This document shows positions 52,118 to 60,901 of a stretch of 64,000 bases of DNA, in pieces. The stretch is from Neorhizobium petrolearium (GTDB lineage: Bacteria; Pseudomonadota; Alphaproteobacteria; Rhizobiales; Rhizobiaceae): positions 248,001 through 312,000 of the forward strand of contig NZ_JAGGJW010000001.1 in assembly GCF_017873175.1 (NCBI RefSeq), written 5' to 3'. The notes below the pieces were generated by a model. It was given only the letters and a program-made list of their open reading frames with translations, was not told where the DNA came from and did not search any database. Made by a program: the position numbers and the translations under genes. How positions within the stretch are numbered: the stretch's first letter is position 1; each line of letters starts with the position of its first letter.

Positions 52118-53518
52118 ATGCAGCGTCTTACCGCGTCCACCCCCCTTCCGGCCCATGTTATAAGGCCTGCCTATGACCGTGCTTCGCTAAGGCCCGGTAT
52201 AGTCCATATAGGGCTTGGCGCTTTCCACCGGGCGCATCAGGCGGTCTATACGGATGCGGCGCTTGGCGAGGAATTCGGGCACTGGGGTATTGTCGGCGTC
52301 AGCTTACGCTCGGTCGATATCGTCCATGACCTGAGGGCGCAGGACGGGCTTTATACGGTCATCGCCCGCAGTGCCGCGGGAGACAGCGCCCGGGTCGTCG
52401 GTTCGGTGGTGAAGGGGCTGTCGGGCACGGAGGACCGGGAGGAAATCCTGTCGCTGATGGCCGATCCGGCGATCAGCATCGTCACCATGACGGTGACGGA
52501 AAAGGCCTATGGCTACGATCCGGTCTCCGGCGGTCTGGACCGCAACCATCCCTCGGTCGCGGCGGATCTCGCCAATCCCACCGCCCCCGTCGGGGTGATC
52601 GGCTATATCGTCGAAGGTCTGGCGCGCCGCCATGCCGCCGGCCTGCCGCCGTTCACGGTTCTCTGCTGCGACAATCTGCCGACCAACGGCCGCATCGTCC
52701 GGCGGCTCACGATCGAGATGGCCGGCAGCCGCGATCCTGCGCTCGCCACCTGGATCGCCGGCGAGGGCGCCTTCCCCTGCAGCATGGTCGACCGTATCGT
52801 CCCCGCCGCAACGGAAGAAACCCGCACCCGCGCTGAAAAGCTGCTCGGCGCGGAAGACAGGCTGGCGCTGGATACCGAACCGTTCCTGCAATGGGTCATC
52901 GAAGACCGCTTCGTCTCCGGCCGGCCGAAATGGGAGGCGGGCGGCGCGCTTTTCGTCAGCGATGTCGAGCCTTACGAGAAGATGAAGCTCCGGCTCCTGA
53001 ACGGCTCCCATTCCATGATGGCCTATCTCGGCCAGCTTCACGGCCTCACCTATATCCGCGACGTGATCGCCGTGCCGGAATATCGTGAAAGAGTCCGGCG
53101 GCACATGGCGGCGGTTCTGGAAACACTCGATCCGGTTCCCGGCATCGATCTCTCCGCCTATCAGGACGAACTCATCGAGCGCTTCTCCAATCCGGGCATC
53201 GCCCATCTGACGCGCCAGGTCGCCATGGACGGATCGCAGAAACTGCCGCAGCGGATCATGGTGCCGGCCGTGGAAGAGCTTGCTAAAGGCAAGGATGCGT
53301 CGGCATTCGCTTACGTATCGGCGGTCTGGATGGCCTATCTGATGAAGATAAGCGACATCAACGATCCGCGTGCTGCCGAACTCAAGGCCGCGGCCGCGAA
53401 ATCGATGCCGAATGATCCTTCGGCGCCGTTCTTCGAGGTTCCGGGCCTTTTCCCGCAGGCGCTGGTCGAGAACCGCGCCTGGCGTGCGCTGGTGAACGCG
53501 GAGCTCGAAAAGCTCTAA
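52118..53518 (+). CDS. Mannitol dehydrogenase family protein (UxuB/fructuronate reductase-like)
   Basis: This is a 466-aa long-chain polyol dehydrogenase. N-terminal Rossmann fold ([18 protein letters not shown]), and catalytic motif [16 protein letters not shown] with Lys, Asn and His. The family oxidises mannitol, fructuronate or tagaturonate. Given the sugar-acid neighbours, D-fructuronate or a related keto-uronate is more likely than mannitol. Its stop overlaps, by 4 bp on the opposite strand, the stop of the fuconate dehydratase gene. Confidence 0.85.
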   Translation: MQRLTASTPLPAHVIRPAYDRASLRPGIVHIGLGAFHRAHQAVYTDAALGEEFGHWGIVGVSLRSVDIVHDLRAQDGLYTVIARSAAGDSARVVGSVVKGLSGTEDREEILSLMADPAISIVTMTVTEKAYGYDPVSGGLDRNHPSVAADLANPTAPVGVIGYIVEGLARRHAAGLPPFTVLCCDNLPTNGRIVRRLTIEMAGSRDPALATWIAGEGAFPCSMVDRIVPAATEETRTRAEKLLGAEDRLALDTEPFLQWVIEDRFVSGRPKWEAGGALFVSDVEPYEKMKLRLLNGSHSMMAYLGQLHGLTYIRDVIAVPEYRERVRRHMAAVLETLDPVPGIDLSAYQDELIERFSNPGIAHLTRQVAMDGSQKLPQRIMVPAVEELAKGKDASAFAYVSAVWMAYLMKISDINDPRAAELKAAAAKSMPNDPSAPFFEVPGLFPQALVENRAWRALVNAELEKL

Positions 53519-54792
53519 CCCCGGAATGTGTAATCGGCGATCGACTGCGGCTTCATCTCGATCGAGAAGCCGGGCCGCACCGGCGGCATGTAGGCGGCAT
53601 TTTTGATGACGCAGGGATCGACGAAATGTTCGTGCAGGTGATCGACATATTCGATCACCCTTCCGTCCTTGGTGCCGGAAACGGCGATATAGTCGATCAT
53701 CGACAGATGCTGCACATATTCGCAAAGGCCCACGCCGCCGGCATGGGGCCAGACGGGCAGGCCGTATTTCGCAGCGATCAGCAGCACGGCGAGCACCTCG
53801 TTCAGACCGCCCATGCGGCATGAATCGATCTGCACGATGTCGATTGCGCCTTCCGCGATGAACTGCTTGAACATGATGCGGTTCTGGCACATCTCGCCGG
53901 TCGCGACCTTGACCGGGCCGATCGCCTCGCGGATCTTGCGGTGGCCGGCGATGTCGTCCGGGCTGGTCGGCTCCTCGATGAAGAAGGGGGTGGCGAAGGC
54001 GAGCTTCTTCACCCAATCGATCGCCTGCCCGACTTCCCAGACCTGGTTGGCGTCGATCATCAGGAAGCGGTCCGGGCCGATCACCTCGCGGGCGATGGTC
54101 AGCCGCCGGATATCGTCTTCGAGATCGCGGCCGACCTTCATCTTGACGTGATTGAAGCCGGCATCGACGGCTTCCTGGCAGAGGCGGCGCAGCTTCTCCT
54201 CCGGATATCCCAGCCAGCCGGCGGAGGTCGTGTAGCAGGCATAGCCTTCGCGCTTCAGCGTCCCGATCCGCTCCGCCTTGCCGGCTTCGGCCCTTTTCAG
54301 GGTCGCCAGCGCTTCCTCGCGGGTGAGCACGTCGGTGAGGTAGCGGTAGTCGATGATGTCGGCGATCTTTTCGGCCGGCAGTTCTGAAACGAGCTGCCAC
54401 ACCGGCTTGCCCTGCTGTTTGGCATAAAGATCCCAGAAGGCGTTGACGACTGCGCCGGTGGCAAGGTGCATGGCCCCCTTGTCGGGTCCGATCCAGCGCA
54501 ACTGGCTGTCGCTTGTCAGGTGCCGCCAGAATTTGCCGGGCGCCTCAGCAAAACTTTCGAGCTCCTGGCCGACCACCAGATGCCGCATCGCCTTGATCGC
54601 CATGCAGCAGATGTCGTTGCCGCGGCCGATCGTGAAGGTCAGGCCATGGCCGGCAAGACCGTCGCGATCGGTGTCGAGGATGACGTAGGCTGCCGAATAG
54701 TCCGGATCCGGGTTCATCGCATCGGAGCCGTCGAGGCTTTGCGAGGTCGGGAAACGCAGATCGAAGACGCGGAGATCGGTGATGCGGGTCAT
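53515..54792 (-). CDS. L-fuconate dehydratase
   Basis: This 425-aa enolase-superfamily enzyme starts MTRITDLRVFDLRFPTSQSL at ATG 54792. Metal and catalytic sites are visible: KMKVGRDLEDD (K-x-K), MIDANQVW, FFIEEPTSPDD, ATGEMCQN and WPHAGGVGLCEYVQ (His). The long N-terminal cap and overall motifs match L-fuconate dehydratases, which convert L-fuconate to 2-keto-3-deoxy-L-fuconate. It is the last gene of the minus-strand sugar operon, after the SDR gene. Confidence 0.88.
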   Translation of the reverse strand: MTRITDLRVFDLRFPTSQSLDGSDAMNPDPDYSAAYVILDTDRDGLAGHGLTFTIGRGNDICCMAIKAMRHLVVGQELESFAEAPGKFWRHLTSDSQLRWIGPDKGAMHLATGAVVNAFWDLYAKQQGKPVWQLVSELPAEKIADIIDYRYLTDVLTREEALATLKRAEAGKAERIGTLKREGYACYTTSAGWLGYPEEKLRRLCQEAVDAGFNHVKMKVGRDLEDDIRRLTIAREVIGPDRFLMIDANQVWEVGQAIDWVKKLAFATPFFIEEPTSPDDIAGHRKIREAIGPVKVATGEMCQNRIMFKQFIAEGAIDIVQIDSCRMGGLNEVLAVLLIAAKYGLPVWPHAGGVGLCEYVQHLSMIDYIAVSGTKDGRVIEYVDHLHEHFVDPCVIKNAAYMPPVRPGFSIEMKPQSIADYTFRG

Positions 54793-54808
54793 GGGCTTCT
54801 CTTTGAGG

Positions 54809-55543
54809 TCAGATGGTCCAGCCGCCGTCGATGGCAAAGGCCTGCCCGGACGTATAGGTCGCGCCGGCGATGTAGACGGCGAGGTCGGCGATTTCCTCCG
54901 GCGTCCCGAGCCGGCCCATCGGCTGGCGGGCGATGAAGGCGGCCCTGGCGGTCTCGTAGTCGCCTTGCGCCTTCATGCGGTCCTGCAGCGAGGGGCTTTC
55001 GACCGTGCCGGGGCAGATGCAATTGCAGCGGATGCCCTGCGTCACATAGTCGGCGGCGACCGATTTGGTGAGCCCGATGACGGCCGCCTTGGTGACGCCG
55101 TAGGCAAACCGGTTCGGCACCCCCTTGATGCTGGATGCGACAGACGACATGTTGATGATCGCCCCGTCCTTGCGCTCCAGCATGCCGGGCAGCACCGCGC
55201 GGATGGTGCGGATCATTGCCTTCACGTTGAGGTCGAAAGCGAATTCGAGGTCGCTGTCCTTCATCTCTAGGATCGAGCCGCCATGTACCACGCCCGCGCA
55301 GTTGAAGAGGATGTCGACCCTGCCGATCCTTTCGACGAAAGCCCGGATGGCCGCATCGTCGAGCACATCCAGCCGGGCGGTCGCAAGATGACCGATATTC
55401 GGGACCTCGGCGAGCGCCTTGTCGTTGATATCGGTCGCGTAGACCTGAGCGCCCGCCTCCGCAAAGGCAAGCGCCGTCGCTCGCCCAATGCCTTGACCGG
55501 CGGCGGTTACAAGCACGGTCTTTCCATCCAGTCTGGTCGTCAT
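54809..55543 (-). CDS. SDR dehydrogenase, probable 2-keto-3-deoxy-L-fuconate dehydrogenase
   Basis: This is a 244-aa short-chain dehydrogenase: nucleotide site VTAAGQGIGRATALAFAE, N-A-G in LFNCAGVVHGG, catalytic NMSSVASS with YGVTK (Y-x-x-x-K), and a C-terminal CPGTVESP. Such SDRs beside fuconate dehydratase oxidise 2-keto-3-deoxy-L-fuconate. GAGGAC lies just upstream of ATG 55543. Assignment is from context plus family. Confidence 0.8.
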   Translation of the reverse strand: MTTRLDGKTVLVTAAGQGIGRATALAFAEAGAQVYATDINDKALAEVPNIGHLATARLDVLDDAAIRAFVERIGRVDILFNCAGVVHGGSILEMKDSDLEFAFDLNVKAMIRTIRAVLPGMLERKDGAIINMSSVASSIKGVPNRFAYGVTKAAVIGLTKSVAADYVTQGIRCNCICPGTVESPSLQDRMKAQGDYETARAAFIARQPMGRLGTPEEIADLAVYIAGATYTSGQAFAIDGGWTI

Positions 55544-55572
55544 GTCATGTCCTCGGTTTCTGGCCTGGCCGG

Positions 55573-55902
55573 TCAGTCATGATGAAAGACCTCTTCCATC
55601 ATCGCCCACCATTCACCCTCTTTGCGACTCGCAAGCGGTCTCTGGCAAGGGATGGTGAAGGACCACCATTCCTGATTTTTGGGATCGGCCGCCATTTTCG
55701 CCATGTCGGCTTCGAAATCGGTGCCGTGATATTCCCAGGTTCCGAACAGCAGGTTCTCCGGCTCTCGCAGGAAGATTGTGTAGTTCCTGATGTTGCAGCG
55801 GCTGATGAGATCGAGAATTTCCGGCCAGACGGCCGCATGCAGACGTTTGTATTCAGCGATCATATGCGGCTCGACGCCGATCACCATGCCCATTCGCCGC
55901 AT
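55573..55902 (-). CDS. L-rhamnose/L-fucose mutarotase family protein
   Basis: This 109-aa RhaM-like mutarotase starts at ATG 55902 (MRRMGMVIGVEPHMIAEYKR) with AGGAGG five bases upstream (the GTG at 55905 is too close). It contains HAAVWPEILDLI, IFLREPENLLFGTWEY and EWWSFTIPC, as in RhaM. It interconverts anomers of L-rhamnose or L-fucose. In this cluster L-fucose or L-fuconate-related sugar is the likely ligand. Confidence 0.82.
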   Translation of the reverse strand: MRRMGMVIGVEPHMIAEYKRLHAAVWPEILDLISRCNIRNYTIFLREPENLLFGTWEYHGTDFEADMAKMAADPKNQEWWSFTIPCQRPLASRKEGEWWAMMEEVFHHD

Positions 55903-55912
55903 CACTTCCTCC

Positions 55913-56920
55913 TCAGACTTCCACCAGCGCCTTGACCACCCCGGCCGCCGGATCGGTCAGCCCCGGAAAACGTTCCGGCACATCCGCCAGCGTCATTCTA
56001 TGGGTGATCAGCGCCGCGGGGATCCTGCCTTCCCGCATGGCCTGCATGACGCGCTCGAAATCCACTCGTGTCGCATTGCGGCTGCCGAGCAGGGAGGTCT
56101 CGCGCTTGTGGAATTCCGGATCGGAGAAGGTGATGTCGCTCGAAACGATGGAGACCAGCACATAGGTACCGCCATGACCGACGAAGCCGAAACCCCGTTC
56201 GATCGCCTTGGGGTTGCCGGTGGCGTCGAAGACCACATCGAAGAAATCGCCATCGGTTGCGGCCGAAAGCCGAGCCTCGTCTTCGGCGCCGAGCTGTACG
56301 GTCGAGGTGATTCCGAGATGCCGGCGGGCGAAGTCGAGCCGATCGGTCCGGCTGTCGAGCAGCGTCACGTCGCCGCCGTCGAGCAACGCGAAGATCGCCA
56401 CGGCGAGGCCGATCGGTCCGGCGCCGGTCACCAGAATCTTCTGGCCGGGTTCGACCCGGGCGCGGGCGACGGCATGCGCGCCGATCGCCAGAAATTCCAC
56501 CATGGCGGCCTGGTCGAACGAAAGCCCGTCGGCCTTCAAGACGAATTCCTGCGGCAGGCTGAGATATTCGCTCATGCCGCCGTCGCGATGGACGCCGAGC
56601 ACGCCAAGGGTTCGGCAGCAATTGGTCCTGCCTTTCAGGCAGGCGTGGCAGCGGCCACAGGAAATATAGGGAATGATCGAAACGGTATCGCCCGGCGAAA
56701 GGTGGCTGCCGGGGGGCGCTTCCTCGACGGTCGCCGCAAGCTCGTGTCCCATGACCCGCGGATAGGAAAGATAGGGCTGGTTGCCGGTGAAGATATGCAG
56801 GTCCGTGCCGCAAACCCCGATGCGGCGGAGCTTCACCAGCACCTCGCCTTCGCTGCGGGCAGGCTTCGGACGGTCGATGGCGCTGAGCTTGCCAGGCGCA
56901 TCGCAGATGATTGTCAGCAT
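55913..56920 (-). CDS. Zinc-dependent alcohol dehydrogenase
   Basis: This is a 335-aa MDR dehydrogenase: catalytic zinc Cys in GVCGTDLHI, GHE in RVMGHELAAT, structural zinc site CGRCHACLKGRTNC, and Rossmann motif VTGAGPIGLAVAI. Start ATG 56920. Closest to the sorbitol/L-gulonate-type dehydrogenases. In the cluster it could oxidise a sugar acid or reduce an intermediate; not decidable from sequence. Confidence 0.85.
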   Translation of the reverse strand: MLTIICDAPGKLSAIDRPKPARSEGEVLVKLRRIGVCGTDLHIFTGNQPYLSYPRVMGHELAATVEEAPPGSHLSPGDTVSIIPYISCGRCHACLKGRTNCCRTLGVLGVHRDGGMSEYLSLPQEFVLKADGLSFDQAAMVEFLAIGAHAVARARVEPGQKILVTGAGPIGLAVAIFALLDGGDVTLLDSRTDRLDFARRHLGITSTVQLGAEDEARLSAATDGDFFDVVFDATGNPKAIERGFGFVGHGGTYVLVSIVSSDITFSDPEFHKRETSLLGSRNATRVDFERVMQAMREGRIPAALITHRMTLADVPERFPGLTDPAAGVVKALVEV

Positions 56921-56924
56921 GTGC

Positions 56925-57743
56925 TTACGCTCCGAGTCTGTAGAAACGTTGGGCATTGCCGCCGAAGACGGCCGCGTGGTGCTCGGACGGCACCATATCG
57001 AGGCACTGGCCGAGCCAGGCGCGATAATCTCCTGCGAGTCGAAGCACCGGCCAGTCGCTGCCCCAGATCACTCGCTCCGGACCGAACAGATCGAGAATGG
57101 CTTCCGCGTAAGGCCGCACCGCTTGCGGTCTCTGGTCGCCTGCTTCGGTCAAGAGGCCGGAGAGCTTGCAATGGACGTGCGGCAGTTCGGCAAGCGTTTT
57201 CATCCGTGCATGCCAGTCGATGAACCATCCCTCCGCGATCGGCGGCTTGGCGCCGTGGTCGATGACGATCGGCAGGCCGGGATGTCGACGGGCGAAGTGG
57301 GTGAGCGGTTCGAGATGACACGGCAGCACCAGCGCATCAAAGACCAGGCCGTGTTCGGTCATCGCGACGACCGCTGGATCGAGGCGCGGATCGTCGATCC
57401 AGCGGTCGTCCGAAATATCCTGCAGCATCGGGCGAAGGCCTTTCAGCTTCGGATGCCGCGCCAGCCGGGTGATTTTTGCAGGTGCATCCGAAGCCTTCAT
57501 GTCGGTCCAGCCGACAACGCCGAGGATGAAGGCCGTCTTGTCCGCAAGGTCCAGCATGAAAGCGGTGTCGGCCTCGTTCTCCATTGTCTGGACCAGAACG
57601 GTGCCGTCTACATCGGCGTTGGCAAGAAGCGGCCGCATATCTTCCGGCATGAAGTCCCGATGGATGGCGGCAAGCTTCGGTGGCGGCCATTGACCGGCCC
57701 GGTCAGCGATTCGCCAGAAATGCTGGTGAGCGTCTATCCGCAT
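56925..57743 (-). CDS. Amidohydrolase, probable L-fucono-1,5-lactonase
   Basis: This 272-aa COG3618-type amidohydrolase starts MRIDAHQHFWRIADRAGQW: the H-x-H metal site is in DAHQHFW, a later VIDHGAKPP holds a His, and VIWGSDWPVLRLAGDY carries the terminal Asp. Enzymes of this type hydrolyse sugar lactones. Next to an L-fucose-type dehydrogenase and fuconate dehydratase it is most likely the fuconolactonase. It ends 4 bp before the Zn-dehydrogenase. Confidence 0.85.
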   Translation of the reverse strand: MRIDAHQHFWRIADRAGQWPPPKLAAIHRDFMPEDMRPLLANADVDGTVLVQTMENEADTAFMLDLADKTAFILGVVGWTDMKASDAPAKITRLARHPKLKGLRPMLQDISDDRWIDDPRLDPAVVAMTEHGLVFDALVLPCHLEPLTHFARRHPGLPIVIDHGAKPPIAEGWFIDWHARMKTLAELPHVHCKLSGLLTEAGDQRPQAVRPYAEAILDLFGPERVIWGSDWPVLRLAGDYRAWLGQCLDMVPSEHHAAVFGGNAQRFYRLGA

Positions 57744-57746
57744 CGC

Positions 57747-58760
57747 TCAGGCCTCCTCCCGGGGAATGGGAGCCCCTTCGGCGATAAGCCCGTGCTCTTT
57801 CAGTCGAACCCAGAACGATGCCGGAATGCTTTCGGAGAACCAGTCGATATTGGATTTGATCTGTTCAGCGGTGCGGGCGCCGGAGACGATGGTCATTACA
57901 GCGGGATGGGCGAGAGGAAATTGCAGCGCAGCCGCTTGCAGCGTCACGCCTTCCTCTTCGCAGACAGTGTTGAGGGTGTCGAGTTGCGCCAGGATTTCGG
58001 CTGGCGCGTCCGTGTAGTTGAATTTGCGGTTGCCGGCGAGCAGGCCGGAATTGAAGGGACCGGCAACGACGATGCCGACGCCCCGCTGGGCGCATTCGTC
58101 TATGAAGGCAAGGCTTCGCTGTTCGAGAAGCGTGTAGCGCCCGGCGAGCATCGCGACGTCGATGTCGCAAACCCTCATGGCGTCGCGAATGATCTCCCAT
58201 TCGTTGACGCCAAGGCCGATGGCCTTGGTGAGCTTCTGCTCACGCAATTTGCGCAGCGCCTGGAAGCCGCCGCCGTCGGTCAGTTGCTCCCAATAATGCA
58301 GGTGCCGATCCCCGTGTGTCATGCTGCCGATGTCGTGCACATAGAGGATATCGGGCTTCAGGATGCCGAGCCGCTGCTGGCTCGCCTCAAAGGAGCGCAT
58401 GATGCCGTCACGGGTGTAGTCGTAGACCGGACGGAAAGGCAGAGGCGCGATATAGCCATCTTCTTCCGGGCCGACTGTTTCGTCCGGCACCATGATACGG
58501 CCGACCTTGGTGCTGAGCACGTAGTCGCCGCGATCGAGGTCGGTCAGCATGGTACCGAGCCGGCGTTCCGAACGCGTGTAGCCGTAGAAGGGCGCCGTAT
58601 CGTAGTAGCGGATGCCGGCACCCCAGGCCGCCTTGAACGCGCCGGCGGACTCTTCGTAGGAGGTCTTGCGGTAAAGATTGCCCATCTGCGCGCAGCCGAG
58701 CCCCATGACGGTCAGTTCGACGGGGGCGTTGGGTAGCTTTCGGCGGTCGGCGACGTGCAT
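57747..58760 (-). CDS. Aldo/keto reductase, probable L-fucose dehydrogenase
   Basis: This 337-aa AKR is best started at ATG 58760 (MHVADRRKLPNAPVELTV), which has AGGGA nine bases upstream; GTG 58793 would start inside a hairpin. Catalytic Asp/Tyr of the family are in RYYDTAPFYGYTRSE, with Lys in VLSTKVGR and His in LYVHDIG. AKRs of this D-threo-aldose type oxidise L-fucose to the lactone. Its ribosome site lies close to the stem-loop that precedes it. Confidence 0.82.
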   Translation of the reverse strand: MHVADRRKLPNAPVELTVMGLGCAQMGNLYRKTSYEESAGAFKAAWGAGIRYYDTAPFYGYTRSERRLGTMLTDLDRGDYVLSTKVGRIMVPDETVGPEEDGYIAPLPFRPVYDYTRDGIMRSFEASQQRLGILKPDILYVHDIGSMTHGDRHLHYWEQLTDGGGFQALRKLREQKLTKAIGLGVNEWEIIRDAMRVCDIDVAMLAGRYTLLEQRSLAFIDECAQRGVGIVVAGPFNSGLLAGNRKFNYTDAPAEILAQLDTLNTVCEEEGVTLQAAALQFPLAHPAVMTIVSGARTAEQIKSNIDWFSESIPASFWVRLKEHGLIAEGAPIPREEA

Positions 58761-58787
58761 TGGCGTAATCCCTGGATAAGCAATGAG

Positions 58788-58815
58788 GGACACGCATCAT
58801 TGACGATGCGTGTCC
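58788..58815 (-). promoter_or_regulatory. Intercistronic stem-loop between substrate-binding protein and AKR genes
   Basis: GGACACGCATC (58788-58798) and GATGCGTGTCC (58805-58815) are exact 11-bp arms with a 6-nt loop, directly after the SBP stop. Such hairpins stabilise the upstream mRNA or block downstream ribosomes, giving excess binding protein over catabolic enzymes, as in other sugar ABC operons. This is inferred from sequence symmetry. Confidence 0.7.
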
Positions 58816-58827
58816 GCAGGAGGCGGC

Positions 58828-59769
58828 TCAGTAGAGGACGTTCTTGGCTTCCGGCTTGTCGATATTGTCCTTTGTGACCACCACGACGCCGGTATCGACG
58901 AATTTCTCGACCTTCTCCTTGTTCATGACCTTGAGCACGGTCTGGATGCCGAGTTCACCCATCTGGAACGAGCCCTGGACGGCGATTGCGGCAAGCGTGC
59001 CGTCCTTGACGAATTCCTGCAGATCCTGGTTTCCGTCGAAGCCGATCGCCACGACCTTTCCGGCCTTGCCGGATTGCTTCAGCGCGCGGCCCATGCCGAT
59101 TGCGGTCGGTTCGTTGGCGCCGAAGATGCCCTTGAGGTCGGAATTGGCGGCCAGGACGTCGGTCGTCTGGTTGAGCGCCGTCGCCATCTGGGACTGCGAA
59201 TAGAACGGGCCGACGATCTGAAGCTTGGAATGCGCCTTGATATAGTCGGTGAAACCGCCGACGCGGCCGATTTCGGAGCCGGCGCCCGCCACATAGGACA
59301 TGACCGCGATCTTGCCTTCGGTGCCGACCTTGTCGATCAGCGCCTGTGCGGCAAGCTCACCCGCCTTCTTGTTGTCGGTGGCGAGGAAGGATTGGTAATA
59401 TTGCTCGGCATCCTTGGAGAGCATCGAGTCGACGATCACGACCGGGATGCGGGCTTCCCAGGCCTTCTTGACGGCGGGGACGAGCGCATCCGGATCGGAA
59501 GGCGCCAGCACGATGCCGGAGACTTTGCGGTTGACGGCGTTCTCGACCATGTTCACCTGGTCGGCGATGGCCGATTCCGCGGCCGGCCCCTGGAAAGTCA
59601 TGGTGTTGTCGCCGCCACCGGCCTTCATGGCGGCATCGGCGCCTTTCTGGACGTTCTGCCAGAACGTGGAATTGACGGTCTTGACGATGACCGCGATTTC
59701 GCCGGCCTGGGCCGGAATGGTGGCGAGCGCAATCGCGGATGTCAGCAATGCGGCAGCAAGCTTTTTCAT
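58828..59769 (-). CDS. Sugar ABC transporter substrate-binding protein (RbsB-like)
   Basis: This is a 313-aa protein with signal peptide (MKKLAAALLTSAIALATIPA) and mature start GEIAVIVKTVNSTFWQNVQKG. Periplasmic-binding-protein type 1 fold: GIVLAPSDPDAL, VIVDSMLSKD, FGANEPTAIGMGRAL and a C-terminal VVVVTKDNI. It binds an L-fucose-like or other deoxy sugar for the membrane transporter. GAGGAGG precedes ATG 59769. A strong hairpin follows its stop. Confidence 0.9.
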   Translation of the reverse strand: MKKLAAALLTSAIALATIPAQAGEIAVIVKTVNSTFWQNVQKGADAAMKAGGGDNTMTFQGPAAESAIADQVNMVENAVNRKVSGIVLAPSDPDALVPAVKKAWEARIPVVIVDSMLSKDAEQYYQSFLATDNKKAGELAAQALIDKVGTEGKIAVMSYVAGAGSEIGRVGGFTDYIKAHSKLQIVGPFYSQSQMATALNQTTDVLAANSDLKGIFGANEPTAIGMGRALKQSGKAGKVVAIGFDGNQDLQEFVKDGTLAAIAVQGSFQMGELGIQTVLKVMNKEKVEKFVDTGVVVVTKDNIDKPEAKNVLY

Positions 59770-59860
59770 TTTCTTCCTCCTCTTCGTGGCCTGACCGGCC
59801 GGTTTTCGAGAGAGCTCCTCACTCCCTGAAGTCTTGCGGAAACGGGTCCGCCCCCCTCTC

Positions 59861-60901
59861 TCAACGGCGATTTCGAAGCTGGTCGATCCACACGGTGACC
59901 AGGATGACGAGGCCGATGATGATCTGCTGCGTGAAGGCGGAGACGCCGTTCATGTTCAATCCGTTGCGCAGGATGCCGATGACGAAGGCGCCTATGGCGG
60001 TGCCGGAAATCGTGCCGACTCCTCCGATAAGCGAGGTGCCGCCGATGACGGCGCTGGCGATGGCATCGAGTTCGTACATGACGCCTTCGTTCGGCTGGGC
60101 CGTGACGAGGCGCGACATCAATACGCAGCCGGTGAGGCCCGCAAGCGTTCCGGAAAGCACATAGGTGAAACTGACGATGCGGGTGACGTTGACGCCGGAA
60201 AGCCGCGCGGCATCCGGGTTCGAGCCGACGGCATAGATATGCCGACCGAGCACCGAGCGGTTCAGCATGAGGGAAACAGCGATCGCAATCACCACCATCA
60301 GGATGACGGGATAAGGGATGCCCGGAAAGACGACGGTCGGAAACCCGTCGTCGCCGATATTGACCACGCGCAGGAAAGAGCCGTTGCCGAGTTCGCCGAA
60401 GGATTCGCCAAGGCCGGAAACCGCGCGGGCGCCGGTGATCTGCAGCGCAACGCCGCGGGCGATCAGCATCATGCCGAGGGTCGCAATGAAAGGCGGAAGC
60501 CTCATCTTCGTGACGAGCATGCCGTTGATGAAGCCACAGATCGTTCCGGTCAGGATGCCGGCGATCATGCCGAGCCAGACGGGCATGCCGAAATCCTTGA
60601 CCGCCAGCGCCGCGACGACGCCGGACAGCGCCAGCACCGAGCCGACGGAAAGATCGATGCCGCCGGTGATGATGACGCAGGTGGCGCCGATGCCGAGCAG
60701 TGCGATCGACGTCACCTGCAGTGCGATCGTCATGCCGTTGTTGAGGGTGAAGAAGGCGCTGCTCGTCAGCGAAAAGACGGCAATCAGCACAAACAGGCTG
60801 CCGAGTGCGGCGAACTTCTGGATGATGTCCTTCTGCCGGTCGCTGAGCGAGACGCCCTTCTGCTTGGAAACTTCGGTGATTTCGGCCATGTCGTCCCTCA
60901 T
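59861..60901 (-). CDS. Sugar ABC transporter permease (RbsC-like)
   Basis: This is a 346-aa membrane protein with about eight to ten helices. RbsC features: ATCVIITGGIDLSVGSVLAL, GFINGMLVTKMRLPPFIATLG and the coupling-type loop with ARLSGVNV. The ATG overlaps the TGA of the ATPase gene (ATGA at 60898-60901). It forms the translocation path with the adjacent ATPase and binding protein. Confidence 0.92.
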   Translation of the reverse strand: MRDDMAEITEVSKQKGVSLSDRQKDIIQKFAALGSLFVLIAVFSLTSSAFFTLNNGMTIALQVTSIALLGIGATCVIITGGIDLSVGSVLALSGVVAALAVKDFGMPVWLGMIAGILTGTICGFINGMLVTKMRLPPFIATLGMMLIARGVALQITGARAVSGLGESFGELGNGSFLRVVNIGDDGFPTVVFPGIPYPVILMVVIAIAVSLMLNRSVLGRHIYAVGSNPDAARLSGVNVTRIVSFTYVLSGTLAGLTGCVLMSRLVTAQPNEGVMYELDAIASAVIGGTSLIGGVGTISGTAIGAFVIGILRNGLNMNGVSAFTQQIIIGLVILVTVWIDQLRNRR